Of a stretch of 43,162 nucleotides of DNA, positions 8,820-17,067 are shown piece by piece. Under the pieces are notes generated by a model. The model searched no databases and was not told the DNA's origin. It was given only the letters and a program-made list of their open reading frames with translations. The first letter of the stretch is position 1, and each line of letters begins with the position of its first letter. The position numbers were made by a program, and so were the translations under genes. Source of the stretch: UKL13-2 sp947085425 (GTDB taxonomy: Bacteria; Pseudomonadota; Gammaproteobacteria; Burkholderiales; Usitatibacteraceae); NCBI GenBank assembly GCA_947085425.1, contig CAMTWK010000044.1:1-43162 (forward strand), in the 5' to 3' direction.

Positions 8820-9066
8820 CTAGCCTGCATATTTCACGGGTCGGCCCGCCTTATATACGCTTTTCATTCTTGGCGACCTATAAATTCTGCGAATCCAGAC
8901 TGTACTTCGTAAGGTTGATGGCCTACGCACTCGATAGCGGGCGTCTGAACAACGCTTTTCCGCTCTCTTCCCTCGTAATATCTTGATATTACTCGGTCAG
9001 TCGAGCAAAAAATCACTCGCTTATCCACACACTCTCGAGTGCGTCCCCGTGAAATATGCAGGCTAG
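8820..9066. mobile_element. MITE-like palindromic element, copy 1
   Basis: Terminal inverted repeats CTAGCCTGCATATTTCACGG(G) at 8820-8840 and 9046-9066 are perfect over 21 bp. The interior has no plausible gene. On the reverse strand it matches the element at 34434-34609 over two internal blocks (cgagagtg...gtgatttttt and gaaaagcg...ttcag.cgccc). Copy 1 carries about 84 extra bp at 8841-8924, just inside its left end. Its right end contains the folA stop codon. This is a non-autonomous element; the mobilising transposase is not in the window. Confidence 0.8.
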
Positions 9067-9569
9067 CCGCTGCGCTTGGTTAACACCAAGTAATCGACAT
9101 CGTAGGGATTTTGTGCGTCCTTCGGGCGGTGTTCACGGTTGATTTCCTGCCATGCCTCAGGATCGAGCGTCGGAAAAAACGTATCACCAGGCAGGTCGGC
9201 GTCAATCGCGGTCAAATAAATTTCATCCGCCAATGGCAAGGCGTGGTTATAAAGCGTGGCACCACCAATCACAAACGCGGTGCCATCGGCCACCATCGAT
9301 AACGCCTGATGGATGGTTTGCGCGACCTCTACCCCTCCCCCGGCGTATTGCCATGTTTGATTGCCAGTCACGACAATGTTGCGACGACCGGGCAACACCC
9401 GGCCAATCGATTCAAACGTCTTGCGCCCCATGATGATCGGGTGCCCCATGGTAATACGCTTGAAATAACCCAACTCTGCGGGCAGATGCCAGGGCATTTT
9501 TCCGGCCAAGCCAATGACATTGTTGTTTGCGACCGCAACGATTAGACACAGACGGCCGGCTTTTTTCAT
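9063..9569 (-). CDS. folA: dihydrofolate reductase
   Basis: Reduces dihydrofolate to tetrahydrofolate with NADPH, regenerating the cofactor consumed by thymidylate synthase. The 168 residues match family size. Motifs: AVANNNVIG then the substrate-binding K-M-P-W-H-L-P-A-E32-L, with Glu in the place of the E. coli catalytic Asp27; M-G-R-K-T-F-E-S-I-G-R-L/V-P-G-R for NADPH; VIGGATLY for the Gly-Gly cofactor loop; and a C-terminal YDVDYLVLTKR strand. Its ATG overlaps the thyA stop by four bases (ATGA), so the two are coupled. The last codons (Ser-Gly-stop) run into the inverted-repeat end of the adjacent mobile element, which supplies the TAG. Confidence 0.96.
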   Translation of the reverse strand: MKKAGRLCLIVAVANNNVIGLAGKMPWHLPAELGYFKRITMGHPIIMGRKTFESIGRVLPGRRNIVVTGNQTWQYAGGGVEVAQTIHQALSMVADGTAFVIGGATLYNHALPLADEIYLTAIDADLPGDTFFPTLDPEAWQEINREHRPKDAQNPYDVDYLVLTKRSG

Positions 9570-10387
9570 ACGGCAATCGGCGCTTTGATGGCGGGATGTG
9601 ATTGATAATTTTCCAGCGTGAAATCGTCAAACTTAAAATCAAACACAGACGTGATCGCCGGGTTCAAACGCATGGTTGGCATGGCGTGTGGGGTACGACT
9701 CAGCTGCGCGTTGGCCTGATCAATATGATTGGAATATAAATGGGCATCACCGAGTGTATGTATGAAGTCGCCGGCCTTTAAACCACAGGCCTGCGCCACC
9801 ATCATGGTCAGCAGGGCGTACGAGGCGATATTAAACGGCACGCCCAGAAAAATATCGGCGCTGCGTTGATACAGTTGGCAGGAAAGGGTGCCGTTGGCCA
9901 CGTAAAACTGGAAAAAAGCGTGGCAGGGTGCCAGTGCCATTTGTGGGATGTCGGCGACATTCCAAGCCGAAACAATCAGCCGGCGCGAATCCGGGTTGGT
10001 TTTGATTTGATGGATCACATCGCTGATTTGATCGACGTGTTTGCCATCCGGCGTCGGCCAGCTGCGCCATTGATAACCATACACCGGGCCCAGGTCGCCG
10101 TTGGCGTCGGCCCACTCGTCCCAAATGCTGACGTTATGCTCTTTTAAGTAGGCAATGTTGGTGTCGCCCTGCAAAAACCATAACAACTCGTGAATGATCG
10201 AGCGCAGGTGCAACTTTTTGGTCGTCAGCAACGGGAACCCCTGCTGTAGGTCAAAGCGCATTTGGTAGCCAAATACCGAGCGGGTGCCGGTACCGGTGCG
10301 ATCGGATTTATGGGCGCCGTGATCTAGCACGTGCCGCATTAATTGCAGATAACTATGGTCAGCGGCGTTTACTGGAGGGGTGGTCAT
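9566..10387 (-). CDS. thyA: thymidylate synthase (ThyA type)
   Basis: Methylates dUMP to dTMP using methylene-tetrahydrofolate. From the ATG at 10387 the protein is 273 residues. It has the phosphate-binding D-R-T-G-T-G-T segment, the E-L-L-W-F-L-x-G-D-T-N-I folate region, the catalytic cysteine in A-P-C155-H-A-F-F-Q-F, the arginines in NPDSRRL, and the C-terminal QSHPAIKAPIAV required for closure. A longer frame reaches a TTG at 10414, but the ATG is preferred; neither has a strong ribosome site. It forms a two-gene unit with folA, giving coupled production of dTMP and recycling of dihydrofolate. Confidence 0.96.
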   Translation of the reverse strand: MTTPPVNAADHSYLQLMRHVLDHGAHKSDRTGTGTRSVFGYQMRFDLQQGFPLLTTKKLHLRSIIHELLWFLQGDTNIAYLKEHNVSIWDEWADANGDLGPVYGYQWRSWPTPDGKHVDQISDVIHQIKTNPDSRRLIVSAWNVADIPQMALAPCHAFFQFYVANGTLSCQLYQRSADIFLGVPFNIASYALLTMMVAQACGLKAGDFIHTLGDAHLYSNHIDQANAQLSRTPHAMPTMRLNPAITSVFDFKFDDFTLENYQSHPAIKAPIAV

Positions 10388-10495
10388 ATTGGGGCTGGAG
10401 AAAATGTCGCGCAAAAAATGTCCGAATGAATAACAGCGGCTATTGTAGCGTGGCGCAAGACGTGGATAGTGGGTCGATTATCGGCTTTGATGTCG

Positions 10496-11485
10496 TTATT
10501 CGGCTTGCCGCCGCGCATAGGTTGCACGTGTGATGGCAATGAGTTCGTCTAGCCTTGCAATGGGCAAGGCATTGATGCCCGCCGCAATTTTACGGCCACC
10601 GCCGCCGAACCGGGCGGCGATCAAATCCGCCCCGACGGGTTGATTGAGTGGTGCGCGCAGGCTGACGGTATAGATGCCGGATGTGTTGGTGGTGGCAATA
10701 ATATGCGCGCGCTTGGGAAAAATCCGGGCACAGTGATTGGCAAAGGTTCCGGAAACGCGGCGGGAGCGGGCACTGTCGGGCAGCACATAGGCGGCGATGG
10801 TGTCATCGGCAACGCTGGCTTCAAGTGTTGCACATACCGCCATGTCATCCGCAAACCCATCGGCCAGTGTGCGGAACAAAGGTGACTGATTGATAAAATC
10901 AAACGGGTTGGCATAGGACTGTAAGTAGTCCGCCAATGCGGCTGGAGCAACCAACAGATCTTCAACCGTGTCGCCGTAGGCGTTGTAATTGATGACTTCG
11001 CCCAACTGCCGCAATGCCCGGTTTTGGTCGGGCGACAATTTTTGCAGATTTGCCAACATTTCAGCCTGTTCGATCAGGTTGTCGCCAAAAGCGGCGGCAA
11101 TCGCCCAATGACGATGTCCACCATTGATGAGCTTGTCGACGATCAGGCTGGTACAGGTGTCGGCGGACGTGTCGATATGGGCGACGAGGTTGGTGTGGGG
11201 TGTCAAATGATCGGCACGGTGATGATCAAACCAATGGATCATTACGCCGCGCTCCAATAGCTTGGTGGCAGCGGCATAATTGGCGTCATACGAAATATCG
11301 AAGACAAAAATTTGATCACCCGCAGTCACCGAGGCGTTGCCTGCCAGTTGATCAAGCAATGCAACATCGCGTTTTACGCCGGTGATTGCGGTTGTTTGCG
11401 CAGGGTGAACCAGCCGATATTGGTGGCGGGCGATGATGCCGTCGGCATCGCCGTTAAAAACATCAAATCGGGATGAATGCGCCAT
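10496..11485 (-). CDS. DHH/DHHA1-family phosphoesterase
   Basis: A 329-residue member of the DHH superfamily, the metal-dependent phosphoesterases that include RecJ, NrnA (oligoribonuclease/pAp phosphatase) and GdpP. Visible motifs: F-N-G-D-A-D-G near residue 11 (metal ligands), F-D-I-S-Y-D, the name-giving W-F-D-H-H-R-A-D around residue 87, then a C-terminal DHHA1 domain with G-G-G-G-R-K-I-A-A-G substrate-binding loop. The ATG at 11485 is chosen; a GTG at 11509 would add eight residues. It follows cysC closely in the same direction (gap 6-30 bp). CysC makes PAPS, and PAPS use yields 3'-phosphoadenosine 5'-phosphate, so pAp hydrolysis is an attractive but unproven role. Confidence 0.8.
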   Translation of the reverse strand: MAHSSRFDVFNGDADGIIARHQYRLVHPAQTTAITGVKRDVALLDQLAGNASVTAGDQIFVFDISYDANYAAATKLLERGVMIHWFDHHRADHLTPHTNLVAHIDTSADTCTSLIVDKLINGGHRHWAIAAAFGDNLIEQAEMLANLQKLSPDQNRALRQLGEVINYNAYGDTVEDLLVAPAALADYLQSYANPFDFINQSPLFRTLADGFADDMAVCATLEASVADDTIAAYVLPDSARSRRVSGTFANHCARIFPKRAHIIATTNTSGIYTVSLRAPLNQPVGADLIAARFGGGGRKIAAGINALPIARLDELIAITRATYARRQAE

Positions 11486-11515
11486 GGAGTCGGGGGTGAG
11501 GGCTGGCACGGCAAA

Positions 11516-12088
11516 TTAGCGTTTGTTATTGACCGCAGCCATATCATTCATCTGCTTCAGCAAAAGTTGCACGGCGTCGGCAATGGCGACTTGCGATGTA
11601 TTGATAGTGACGTCGGCGTCGGTTGGTGGCTCGTAGGGATCGGATATGCCGGTGAAGGCCTTGATCTCACCACTACGTGCCTTGGCATAAAGGCCCTTCA
11701 CGTCACGTTGCTCACAAACGGCGAGCGGGGTGGCCAGATGCACCAAAATAAAACAGCCGTGTGGCGCAACCAACTGTCGCGCGGCACGCCGCGCCGAATC
11801 ATAGGGTGCTATGGCCGCAGAAATGGCGATTCCGCCGTGTTTAACAACCTCAGCGGCGACAAAACCGATGCGACCGATGTTGATGTCTCGATGCGCCCTT
11901 GAAAAGCCCAAATCGCTGGATAAATGGGTTCGCACCACGTCGCCATCGAGCAGGGTGGTTTTGCGACCGTGTTGGTGACGCAGGGCGAGGTCCAGCGCAC
12001 TGGCAATGGAGGTTTTGCCGGAACCGGACAAACCGGTGAAAAAGAAACAGACGCCTGGCTGATCAATCGTTGGTTGGGTACGTGACAT
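11516..12088 (-). CDS. cysC: adenylylsulfate (APS) kinase
   Basis: Phosphorylates adenosine 5'-phosphosulfate at the 3' position to give PAPS, the sulfate donor for reduction or sulfotransferases. The 190 residues contain the P-loop G19-L-S-G-S-G-K-T26, the L-D-G-D-V-V-R motif, L-S-S-D-L-G-F-S-R-A-H-R with the conserved substrate-binding segment, the I-A-P-Y-D-S-A-R stretch, and K-G-L-Y-A-K-A-R. It is a stand-alone kinase: no sulfurylase (cysD/cysN) is adjacent. Its partner in the transcript appears to be the DHH phosphoesterase downstream. Confidence 0.94.
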   Translation of the reverse strand: MSRTQPTIDQPGVCFFFTGLSGSGKTSIASALDLALRHQHGRKTTLLDGDVVRTHLSSDLGFSRAHRDINIGRIGFVAAEVVKHGGIAISAAIAPYDSARRAARQLVAPHGCFILVHLATPLAVCEQRDVKGLYAKARSGEIKAFTGISDPYEPPTDADVTINTSQVAIADAVQLLLKQMNDMAAVNNKR

Positions 12089-12164
12089 GGTTCGGCTGGT
12101 GGTTTTGCGGGCAGGGTCGGATGGATGAAAATTGATGGGGCGGCATCGTTTGCAGGTTTACATA

Positions 12165-12193
12165 TTCACATGTTCAGATGTTCACATGTTCAG
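12165..12193. repeat. short direct repeat TTCACATGTTCAG x2
   Basis: The 13-mer TTCACATGTTCAG occurs at 12165 and 12181, separated by ATG, and contains the palindrome ACATGT. It sits between the cysC start and the tonB terminator. No function is recognised; it could be an operator-like site. Confidence 0.5.
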
Positions 12194-12211
12194 TTATTCA
12201 CTCATTGCAAC

Positions 12212-12237
12212 AAAAAACCCCGCCGAAGCGGGGTTTT
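12212..12237 (-). terminator. intrinsic terminator downstream of tonB
   Basis: AAAAAACCCCGC-CGAA-GCGGGGTTTTT: a GC stem with tetraloop flanked by A and T runs, 22 bp after the tonB stop on the - strand. It ends the exbB-exbD-exbD-tonB transcript. Confidence 0.85.
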
Positions 12238-12259
12238 TATATTCGCGTCCTATCTGGTT

Positions 12260-12955
12260 TTACTCCTCACCGGATAGTTTGTACGAAACCACCAATTGCG
12301 CCGTATAACCAGCGGTGTCGGTTTCGAATGTACATGAACCGTCGTTGATCACACCCATTGCCGCACGGTCAAACACCCGGCGTGGATTGGAATTGACAAC
12401 TTCAACGCTGCGCGCTTTACCATCCGGTCCAACCGTCACCGCCAACGTAACCGATCCCTCGGTACCGTTACGCCGGGCATCACGCGGGAAGGACGCCTGG
12501 AACGCGGCGACGCACGCCTTGCGATTGGTAATCGAGCCGAATCCGCGTGGTCCGACCGGTCTTGCAACCGGCTGCGGTGGCGCAGGTACATACACTTGCT
12601 GCACCGGCGGCGGCACAATCACCGCAGGAATCGCAATTTGCGAAGAGGTGACGGCCGGTGCCACTTCCGGAGGTGGAATAAACGGCTCCGGTGGAGGCGG
12701 TGGAATATCCGGTTTCGGCTGCGGTTTAGGCGGAGGAGGAGGTGGTGGCGGCGGTGGCGGCAGAATGATCTCGGCGATCGATACCGGCACCACTTTTTTG
12801 ACAAATTGCTGGCCCGCAGTCGACAAGATGAGCCACAGCACAATACCGTGGATACCCAGCACGGCGGTCAAACCGACCAAATGCTTGCGCGGGCTGCGCT
12901 GCTTTTGCGCCCAGCCCGACATGACAATTAAACCTTCTGTTTCTGTCGAACTCAT
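12260..12955 (-). CDS. tonB: TonB-type energy transducer
   Basis: Links the inner-membrane ExbB/ExbD motor to outer-membrane TonB-dependent receptors. In 231 residues it has a cytoplasmic tail, one membrane anchor (about 28-46, VGLTAVLGIHGIVLWLIL), a proline-rich periplasmic spacer with an uninterrupted run of 11 prolines (66-76), and a C-terminal TonB domain with V-T-L-A-V-T-V-G-P-D-G-K-A and the terminal Q-L-V-V-S-Y strand. Two cysteines (C148 and C208) bracket this domain and could form a disulfide. It is the last gene of the exb cluster, which supports TonB rather than TolA. An alternative start at the internal ATG would drop 11 residues. Confidence 0.92.
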   Translation of the reverse strand: MSSTETEGLIVMSGWAQKQRSPRKHLVGLTAVLGIHGIVLWLILSTAGQQFVKKVVPVSIAEIILPPPPPPPPPPPKPQPKPDIPPPPPEPFIPPPEVAPAVTSSQIAIPAVIVPPPVQQVYVPAPPQPVARPVGPRGFGSITNRKACVAAFQASFPRDARRNGTEGSVTLAVTVGPDGKARSVEVVNSNPRRVFDRAAMGVINDGSCTFETDTAGYTAQLVVSYKLSGEE

Positions 12956-13044
12956 GAACTAGTCTCCACCGGTATTCCTTTATTCCGCGATCCTGGCGCT
13001 TTTGCGCACTGGACCGTCAAAAATTCTATGTTATCCAAACCAAC

Positions 13045-13470
13045 CTAGCGGTATTGTTCGCTGCCGATAATTGCCAGCCGGGTTAACCCGCGACGCTGGG
13101 AATTGGCGAGCACAAAAGCGACGTTGTCGTATTTGGCATCTTTGTCTGGACGAATCAACATGTTTGGTTGCGGGGAAAGTTTCGCCGTATCCACCATGTT
13201 GACGTCCAATGTTTCGCGGTCTACGATCGTTCCATTCCAGTAGATCGAGCCGTTCCTGTCGATGTCAACCCGGACTTCGGGTGGCTTTTCACCGGTAAAC
13301 GGTGTTGCCACCGGCATTTCCATGTTGACCGAATGTAACTGAACTGGAATCGTGATGATCAACATAATGATCAACACCAACATCACGTCAATGAGTGGCG
13401 TGGTGTTGATATCCATAATCGGTTCCGCATCGGCCGAGCCGCTGCTACCTGTGCCTAAATTCATACCCAT
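13045..13470 (-). CDS. exbD: ExbD/TolR-family biopolymer transport protein (second copy)
   Basis: A 141-residue inner-membrane protein with a short cytoplasmic N-terminus, one helix (about 25-44), and a periplasmic domain. The proton-handling aspartate is D28 in I-N-T-T-P-L-I-D-V-M. It works with ExbB as the proton-driven motor for TonB. It lies 54 bp downstream of a second, distinct exbD, an arrangement known from Xanthomonas-type systems where the two ExbD proteins are not equivalent. The two copies here share the membrane segment but diverge in the periplasmic domain. Confidence 0.92.
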   Translation of the reverse strand: MGMNLGTGSSGSADAEPIMDINTTPLIDVMLVLIIMLIITIPVQLHSVNMEMPVATPFTGEKPPEVRVDIDRNGSIYWNGTIVDRETLDVNMVDTAKLSPQPNMLIRPDKDAKYDNVAFVLANSQRRGLTRLAIIGSEQYR

Positions 13471-13524
13471 GATGATTCTCCGGGAGTCATTGCAAAGCCG
13501 GCAACCCGCGCCAGCCCTGCGTGA

Positions 13525-13962
13525 TTATTTGGTGGTCGGATCGGTGACAAAAGAAACTTTGGTCAAGCCAACCTCTTGGATCGCCAGAATCGCCCGGCCA
13601 ATCGGCTCGTAGGCTGCACTCGCGTCGCCGCGAATATGAATCTCCGGCGGCGGCTTGTCAGCTTTTTTTGCATCATCACGGGCACGACGTAAGCGCGTCT
13701 TTAAGTCTTGCGAATCGATAATCAGCGAGTCGTAGTAATACAGCTTACCCGCCACGCCGACTGAAAGAATAATATTTTCAGGCTTGGTTTCGCGCAAGGC
13801 ATTCTTTTCCAGCGGAAGCTGAACCTTGACCGACGTCGTCACCACCGGAATGGTGATCAGGAATATGATCAACAAAACCAACATCACGTCCACAAGGGGC
13901 GTGGTGTTGATCGTTGAATTCAGGTCCTCATCACCTTCAGAAGAGCCAATTTGCATGCCCAT
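13525..13962 (-). CDS. exbD: ExbD/TolR-family biopolymer transport protein (first copy)
   Basis: A 145-residue ExbD with the membrane segment N-T-T-P-L-V-D25-V-M-L-V-L-L and a periplasmic domain ending in the family's V-G-L-T-K-V-S-F-V-T-D pattern. Its start lies nine bases after the exbB stop, so it is co-transcribed with exbB. The acidic N-terminal tail (SSEGDEDL) is typical of the cytoplasmic part that contacts ExbB. Paralogue of the following gene. Confidence 0.93.
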   Translation of the reverse strand: MGMQIGSSEGDEDLNSTINTTPLVDVMLVLLIIFLITIPVVTTSVKVQLPLEKNALRETKPENIILSVGVAGKLYYYDSLIIDSQDLKTRLRRARDDAKKADKPPPEIHIRGDASAAYEPIGRAILAIQEVGLTKVSFVTDPTTK

Positions 13963-13971
13963 AGTGGCGCC

Positions 13972-14820
13972 TTACTTCTTGACGTTTGCGGAGGCGACCA
14001 GTACTGCATGAACGTCGGCGCCAAATGCACGCACCAGATCCATGCTGGTTTTATTTTTGCGAACGATAAAGTTATAACCAAGCACCGCTGGCACCGCAAC
14101 AGCCAGGCCGATCGCGGTCATGATCAGTGCTTCGCCGACAGGACCGGCAACCTTGTCGATGGACGCCTGACCGGTGACACCAATTTTGACCAAGGCGTTG
14201 TAAATACCCCAAACGGTTCCAAACAATCCAACAAACGGCGCGGTCGAACCAACGGTTGCGAGGAAAGCCATGCCATCACCCATGCGGCTTTGGACATTGT
14301 CCACTGCGCGGCCAATCGCCATGGTCACCCAGGTCGATAAGTCGATTTGACCATGAAGCCCGGTATGTTTTTGTGTCGCTTCGACGCCTTTTTCGGCGAC
14401 AAATCGGAATGGACTGTCTTCCTTGAGCGCATCTGCACCGGCACGAACACTGCCCGCCGCCCAAAATAATTCTTCAGCAGCCTTCGCTTCGCGTGAGATT
14501 TTGGTGCCCTCATAAAGCTTGGTGAAAATGATGTACCAACTACCCATCGACATAATGACCAAAATAGTCAATGTCACCATCATCACGACGTCACCATGCT
14601 CAATCATCGCCTGGATGCCAAATGGATTTTCTTCGGCCGCAGTCAGTTTTCTTGCTGGTGCGGGCGCAGCCGGCGTGGTTGGCGTTGGTGTGGATGTGGC
14701 ATCGGCGGCTTTGGCATCCGCTACTGGTACGGCAGGTGTTTGGGCTGAAATCATTGTGCTTGTTGCGCCTAATCCAGCAAAGGCGACACAAACCATTAAA
14801 CGGGCAAGAATCATGTGCAT
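13972..14820 (-). CDS. exbB: ExbB/TolQ/MotA-family proton channel protein
   Basis: Stator-like subunit of the TonB motor. The 282-residue protein has an N-terminal signal-like segment (about 1-26, ending near Ser-Ala-Gln), an Ala/Pro/Thr-rich linker (about 28-56), a first membrane helix (about 78-97), a cytoplasmic domain, and the conserved MotA/TolQ/ExbB block G-L-F-G-T-V-W-G-I-Y-N-A with the second and third helices (A-T-V-G-S-T-A-P-F-V-G and M-T-A-I-G-L-A-V-A-V-P-A-V). The N-terminal signal plus linker distinguishes it from short ExbB and is common in three- or four-gene Exb systems. GGAG five bases before the ATG supports the start. First gene of the cluster. Confidence 0.93.
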   Translation of the reverse strand: MHMILARLMVCVAFAGLGATSTMISAQTPAVPVADAKAADATSTPTPTTPAAPAPARKLTAAEENPFGIQAMIEHGDVVMMVTLTILVIMSMGSWYIIFTKLYEGTKISREAKAAEELFWAAGSVRAGADALKEDSPFRFVAEKGVEATQKHTGLHGQIDLSTWVTMAIGRAVDNVQSRMGDGMAFLATVGSTAPFVGLFGTVWGIYNALVKIGVTGQASIDKVAGPVGEALIMTAIGLAVAVPAVLGYNFIVRKNKTSMDLVRAFGADVHAVLVASANVKK

Positions 14821-15243
14821 AGAATCTCCAATTTAGCCGTGCATGGGCGGCTGCAAGCGATAGAACAAAAATTGCCGGAGTGAGCGGCCGATCGAACTAC
14901 AGGGGGGGAATGGTACGACGTACTAAACCGGTGCACAGTATAAACCATTGAATTATTTTTTGGAAATTCCCGAATTTCAGGAAATCAGTACGCATATTAA
15001 GACAAAAATTTGTTTGAGACGGGTTGCAACTGCATTGCACTTGAGGCAACAGCAGGTCGCTGGCTTGCAATACAATAACCGGCAGCCAGAATTAGACTGA
15101 ATAGAAATTTTATTGACGTCAAATGCTGTGAGACCGTAACCGATTGGTTGGTTGTGCACATAAAAACCCGGTCTGGAATAATCTTTATCTATTCGGCGCT
15201 AAACTAACCGACAATATTTAACATCCTCAAGAATTGAATTGAT
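14821..15243. other. divergent intergenic control region
   Basis: 423 bp between exbB (leftwards) and the 198-residue protein gene (rightwards), with no plausible gene. It is more AT-rich than its flanks and must carry both promoters. On the - strand a TATACT box (about 14938-14943) could serve exbB. No convincing -35 partner or Fur-box palindrome was found by eye on either strand. Confidence 0.4.
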
Positions 15244-15840
15244 ATGAAATATGCCATGCAGCCAACGTCAGTTTTGGTCAAAACTCCCAAAGGTCTTGAG
15301 GAAATAGAAAAACGCACCTATAAGCTTGCCGGTCGATTACGCGCCATATTATTTATGGTTGATGGCCAGCGCACGCTTGGTCAGCTGCTGGAGCAGGCAG
15401 GCAATATGGCCGAGCAATTGGAAGTACAGTTGGGTGAGCTGGCCGCGCAGGAATTTATCGAGGCGATCGTGGTTGAGGTGCCAGTCGAATATGTCGAGGA
15501 AGCCGCGCCTGCCGTCGGGGCGAATGCCGGAAACGTGGCGGGCGTTGCAAAGCCAAGTGTTGCCCCGTCCCCCCCGGATGCCGCCACGCTTGCCGCAGCG
15601 GCTGCTCGTGCCGCCCTCGCTGCCGAGCCGATTGACTTATCGAAAAAGCGAATGACGGGAATGTTGACCGAAACCATGGGTATGCGGGCAATGTTTTTGG
15701 CAGCACAACTTGAAAGTGTCAAAACTCGCGCCGAGCTTGAGGGTTTTATTGAAGAAAACACCCAGTCGATATCCGCCTCCAACGGCACCAAGATTGCCGA
15801 GCAATGGCGCACCCGCGCACGCAAATTAGTCGGGCTATAA
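15244..15840 (+). CDS. unrecognised 198-residue protein with winged-helix-like N-terminus
   Basis: Not confidently assigned. Residues about 10-75 (KTPKGLEEIEKRTYKLAGRL, then a segment with L-F-M-V-D-G and T-L-G-Q-L-L, then L-G-E-L-A-A-Q-E-F-I) resemble the small alpha-helical/winged-helix modules attached to bacterial regulators. Residues about 85-127 are an Ala/Pro-rich linker. Residues about 130-198 are a helical, charged C-terminal domain ending in W-R-T-R-A-R-K-L-V-G-L. There is no signal peptide or membrane segment, so it is cytosolic. It leads a set with the two TPR-hydroxylase genes and is divergent from exbB, so a regulatory or partner role in that module is plausible. The ATG at 15244 is followed by an in-frame Met at codon 5. 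Confidence 0.65.
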   Translation: MKYAMQPTSVLVKTPKGLEEIEKRTYKLAGRLRAILFMVDGQRTLGQLLEQAGNMAEQLEVQLGELAAQEFIEAIVVEVPVEYVEEAAPAVGANAGNVAGVAKPSVAPSPPDAATLAAAAARAALAAEPIDLSKKRMTGMLTETMGMRAMFLAAQLESVKTRAELEGFIEENTQSISASNGTKIAEQWRTRARKLVGL

Positions 15841-15867
15841 AATTGCCGGTTGCCGGTCGCGTTGGCT

Positions 15868-17052
15868 ATGCAAAATGACCCGCGCGCGCGCGCGCAGGTG
15901 GCAATGGACGCCCTTAAGCGGGGCGACAATCTGGCTGCGCGAAAAATACTTGAGCAACTAGTCTCCACCGGCAACGCCGATGCGTCGATTTATTTTGCCT
16001 TGGCCATTGCCTGCCAGCGCTTAAGAGACAAAGAGTGTGCGCTAACATCCATAAGTGTCGCCTTGGAGCGAGAGGCGACAAATTTCCAATATTTGTTGTT
16101 GAAAGCGGACTTGCTTGCCGACACCGGGCAACATCGCCGTGCCGCGGCATTTTATCTTTCCGCTGTGCGGGTATCGGCAGAAATGGTGAATTTGCCGGTC
16201 GCCCTTCAGCCCGAAATGGCGCGGGCGCAGAAAATGTGTGCGCATTACGCTGCCGAATTGGAAGAGCTGATTTTGTCGCATCTGGCAAATTTGGGCTCTG
16301 CCAGCGGGCGCGGGAATTTATCAACTGCGCCCAGGGTCGGCGAGGCTCTGGAAATATTGTTTGGGCGCAAACAAATATTTCCACAACGGCCGCGATATTT
16401 TAATTTTCCAGGGTTGGCACCGATTCAATTTTTCGATCCAACCCAGTTCAACTGGATTGCGCGATTGGAAGCGCAAACTGAGCAGATTAGGGTTGAGCTG
16501 GAGAATTTATTGACAGACCACAATGCGTTTCGGCCCTATGTTGAAAGCCGCGATGATCGCCCAGGCGACGGGCAGGATGGCATGGTAAACAATCCCGACT
16601 GGAGCGCCTTTTATCTGTGGAAAAACGGCCAACTCGTTGACCAGAATGCGGCGCGTTGTCCGTTTACCACCCGCGCCATGGCCGATGTGCCGTTGACGCG
16701 AATCGCCAATCGCTCCCCGTCTGTGCTGTTTTCATTATTGCGACCGGGAGCGCATATACCACCGCATAACGGCTTGATTAATACCCGTCTGATCGCCCAC
16801 TTGCCGCTGATTGTGCCCGGCAAGTGCCGATTGCGTGTGGGCAATGACACGCGCGAGTGGCAAGCGGGCAAGGTATGGGTGTTTGATGACACCATCGAGC
16901 ACGAAGCATGGAATGATTCCGATCAGACGCGGGTCATTTTATTGTTTGAAATTGATCGGCCGGATGTCACGGCAGACGAGCAGGCATTGGTAAGGGAAAT
17001 TTTTGATGCGATCGATCGCCACTCGGGTCAACGTCCCGAGTGGGAAATCTAA
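15868..17052 (+). CDS. TPR protein with aspartyl/asparaginyl beta-hydroxylase domain (first of two)
   Basis: A 394-residue protein. The N-terminal ~130 residues are TPR-like helical repeats (AMDALKRGDNLAARKILEQL; ALAIACQRLRDKECALTSIS). The C-terminal ~200 residues are a non-haem Fe(II)/2-oxoglutarate dioxygenase of the AspH family. The family binds iron with two histidines and no carboxylate; these correspond to H300 in I-P-P-H-N-G and H345 in I-E-H-E-A-W-N, 45 residues apart, close to the human AspH spacing. R-V-I-L-L-F-E-I-D-R-P follows, as in the family. It should hydroxylate Asp/Asn in a protein or peptide; the target is unknown. A TTG at 15850 would add six residues. No strong ribosome site is seen. 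Nine to 27 bp downstream of the previous gene, so probably co-transcribed. Confidence 0.88.
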   Translation: MQNDPRARAQVAMDALKRGDNLAARKILEQLVSTGNADASIYFALAIACQRLRDKECALTSISVALEREATNFQYLLLKADLLADTGQHRRAAAFYLSAVRVSAEMVNLPVALQPEMARAQKMCAHYAAELEELILSHLANLGSASGRGNLSTAPRVGEALEILFGRKQIFPQRPRYFNFPGLAPIQFFDPTQFNWIARLEAQTEQIRVELENLLTDHNAFRPYVESRDDRPGDGQDGMVNNPDWSAFYLWKNGQLVDQNAARCPFTTRAMADVPLTRIANRSPSVLFSLLRPGAHIPPHNGLINTRLIAHLPLIVPGKCRLRVGNDTREWQAGKVWVFDDTIEHEAWNDSDQTRVILLFEIDRPDVTADEQALVREIFDAIDRHSGQRPEWEI

Positions 17053-17067
17053 TGAGGGACGTCTTGT

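Noticed and set aside
8753..8986. 77-codon frame between dnaE and folA
   Set aside because: It lies within the two repeat elements.
12315..12962. Glycine-rich 215-codon frame opposite tonB
   Set aside because: The poly-Gly run is only the complement of TonB's poly-Pro codons.
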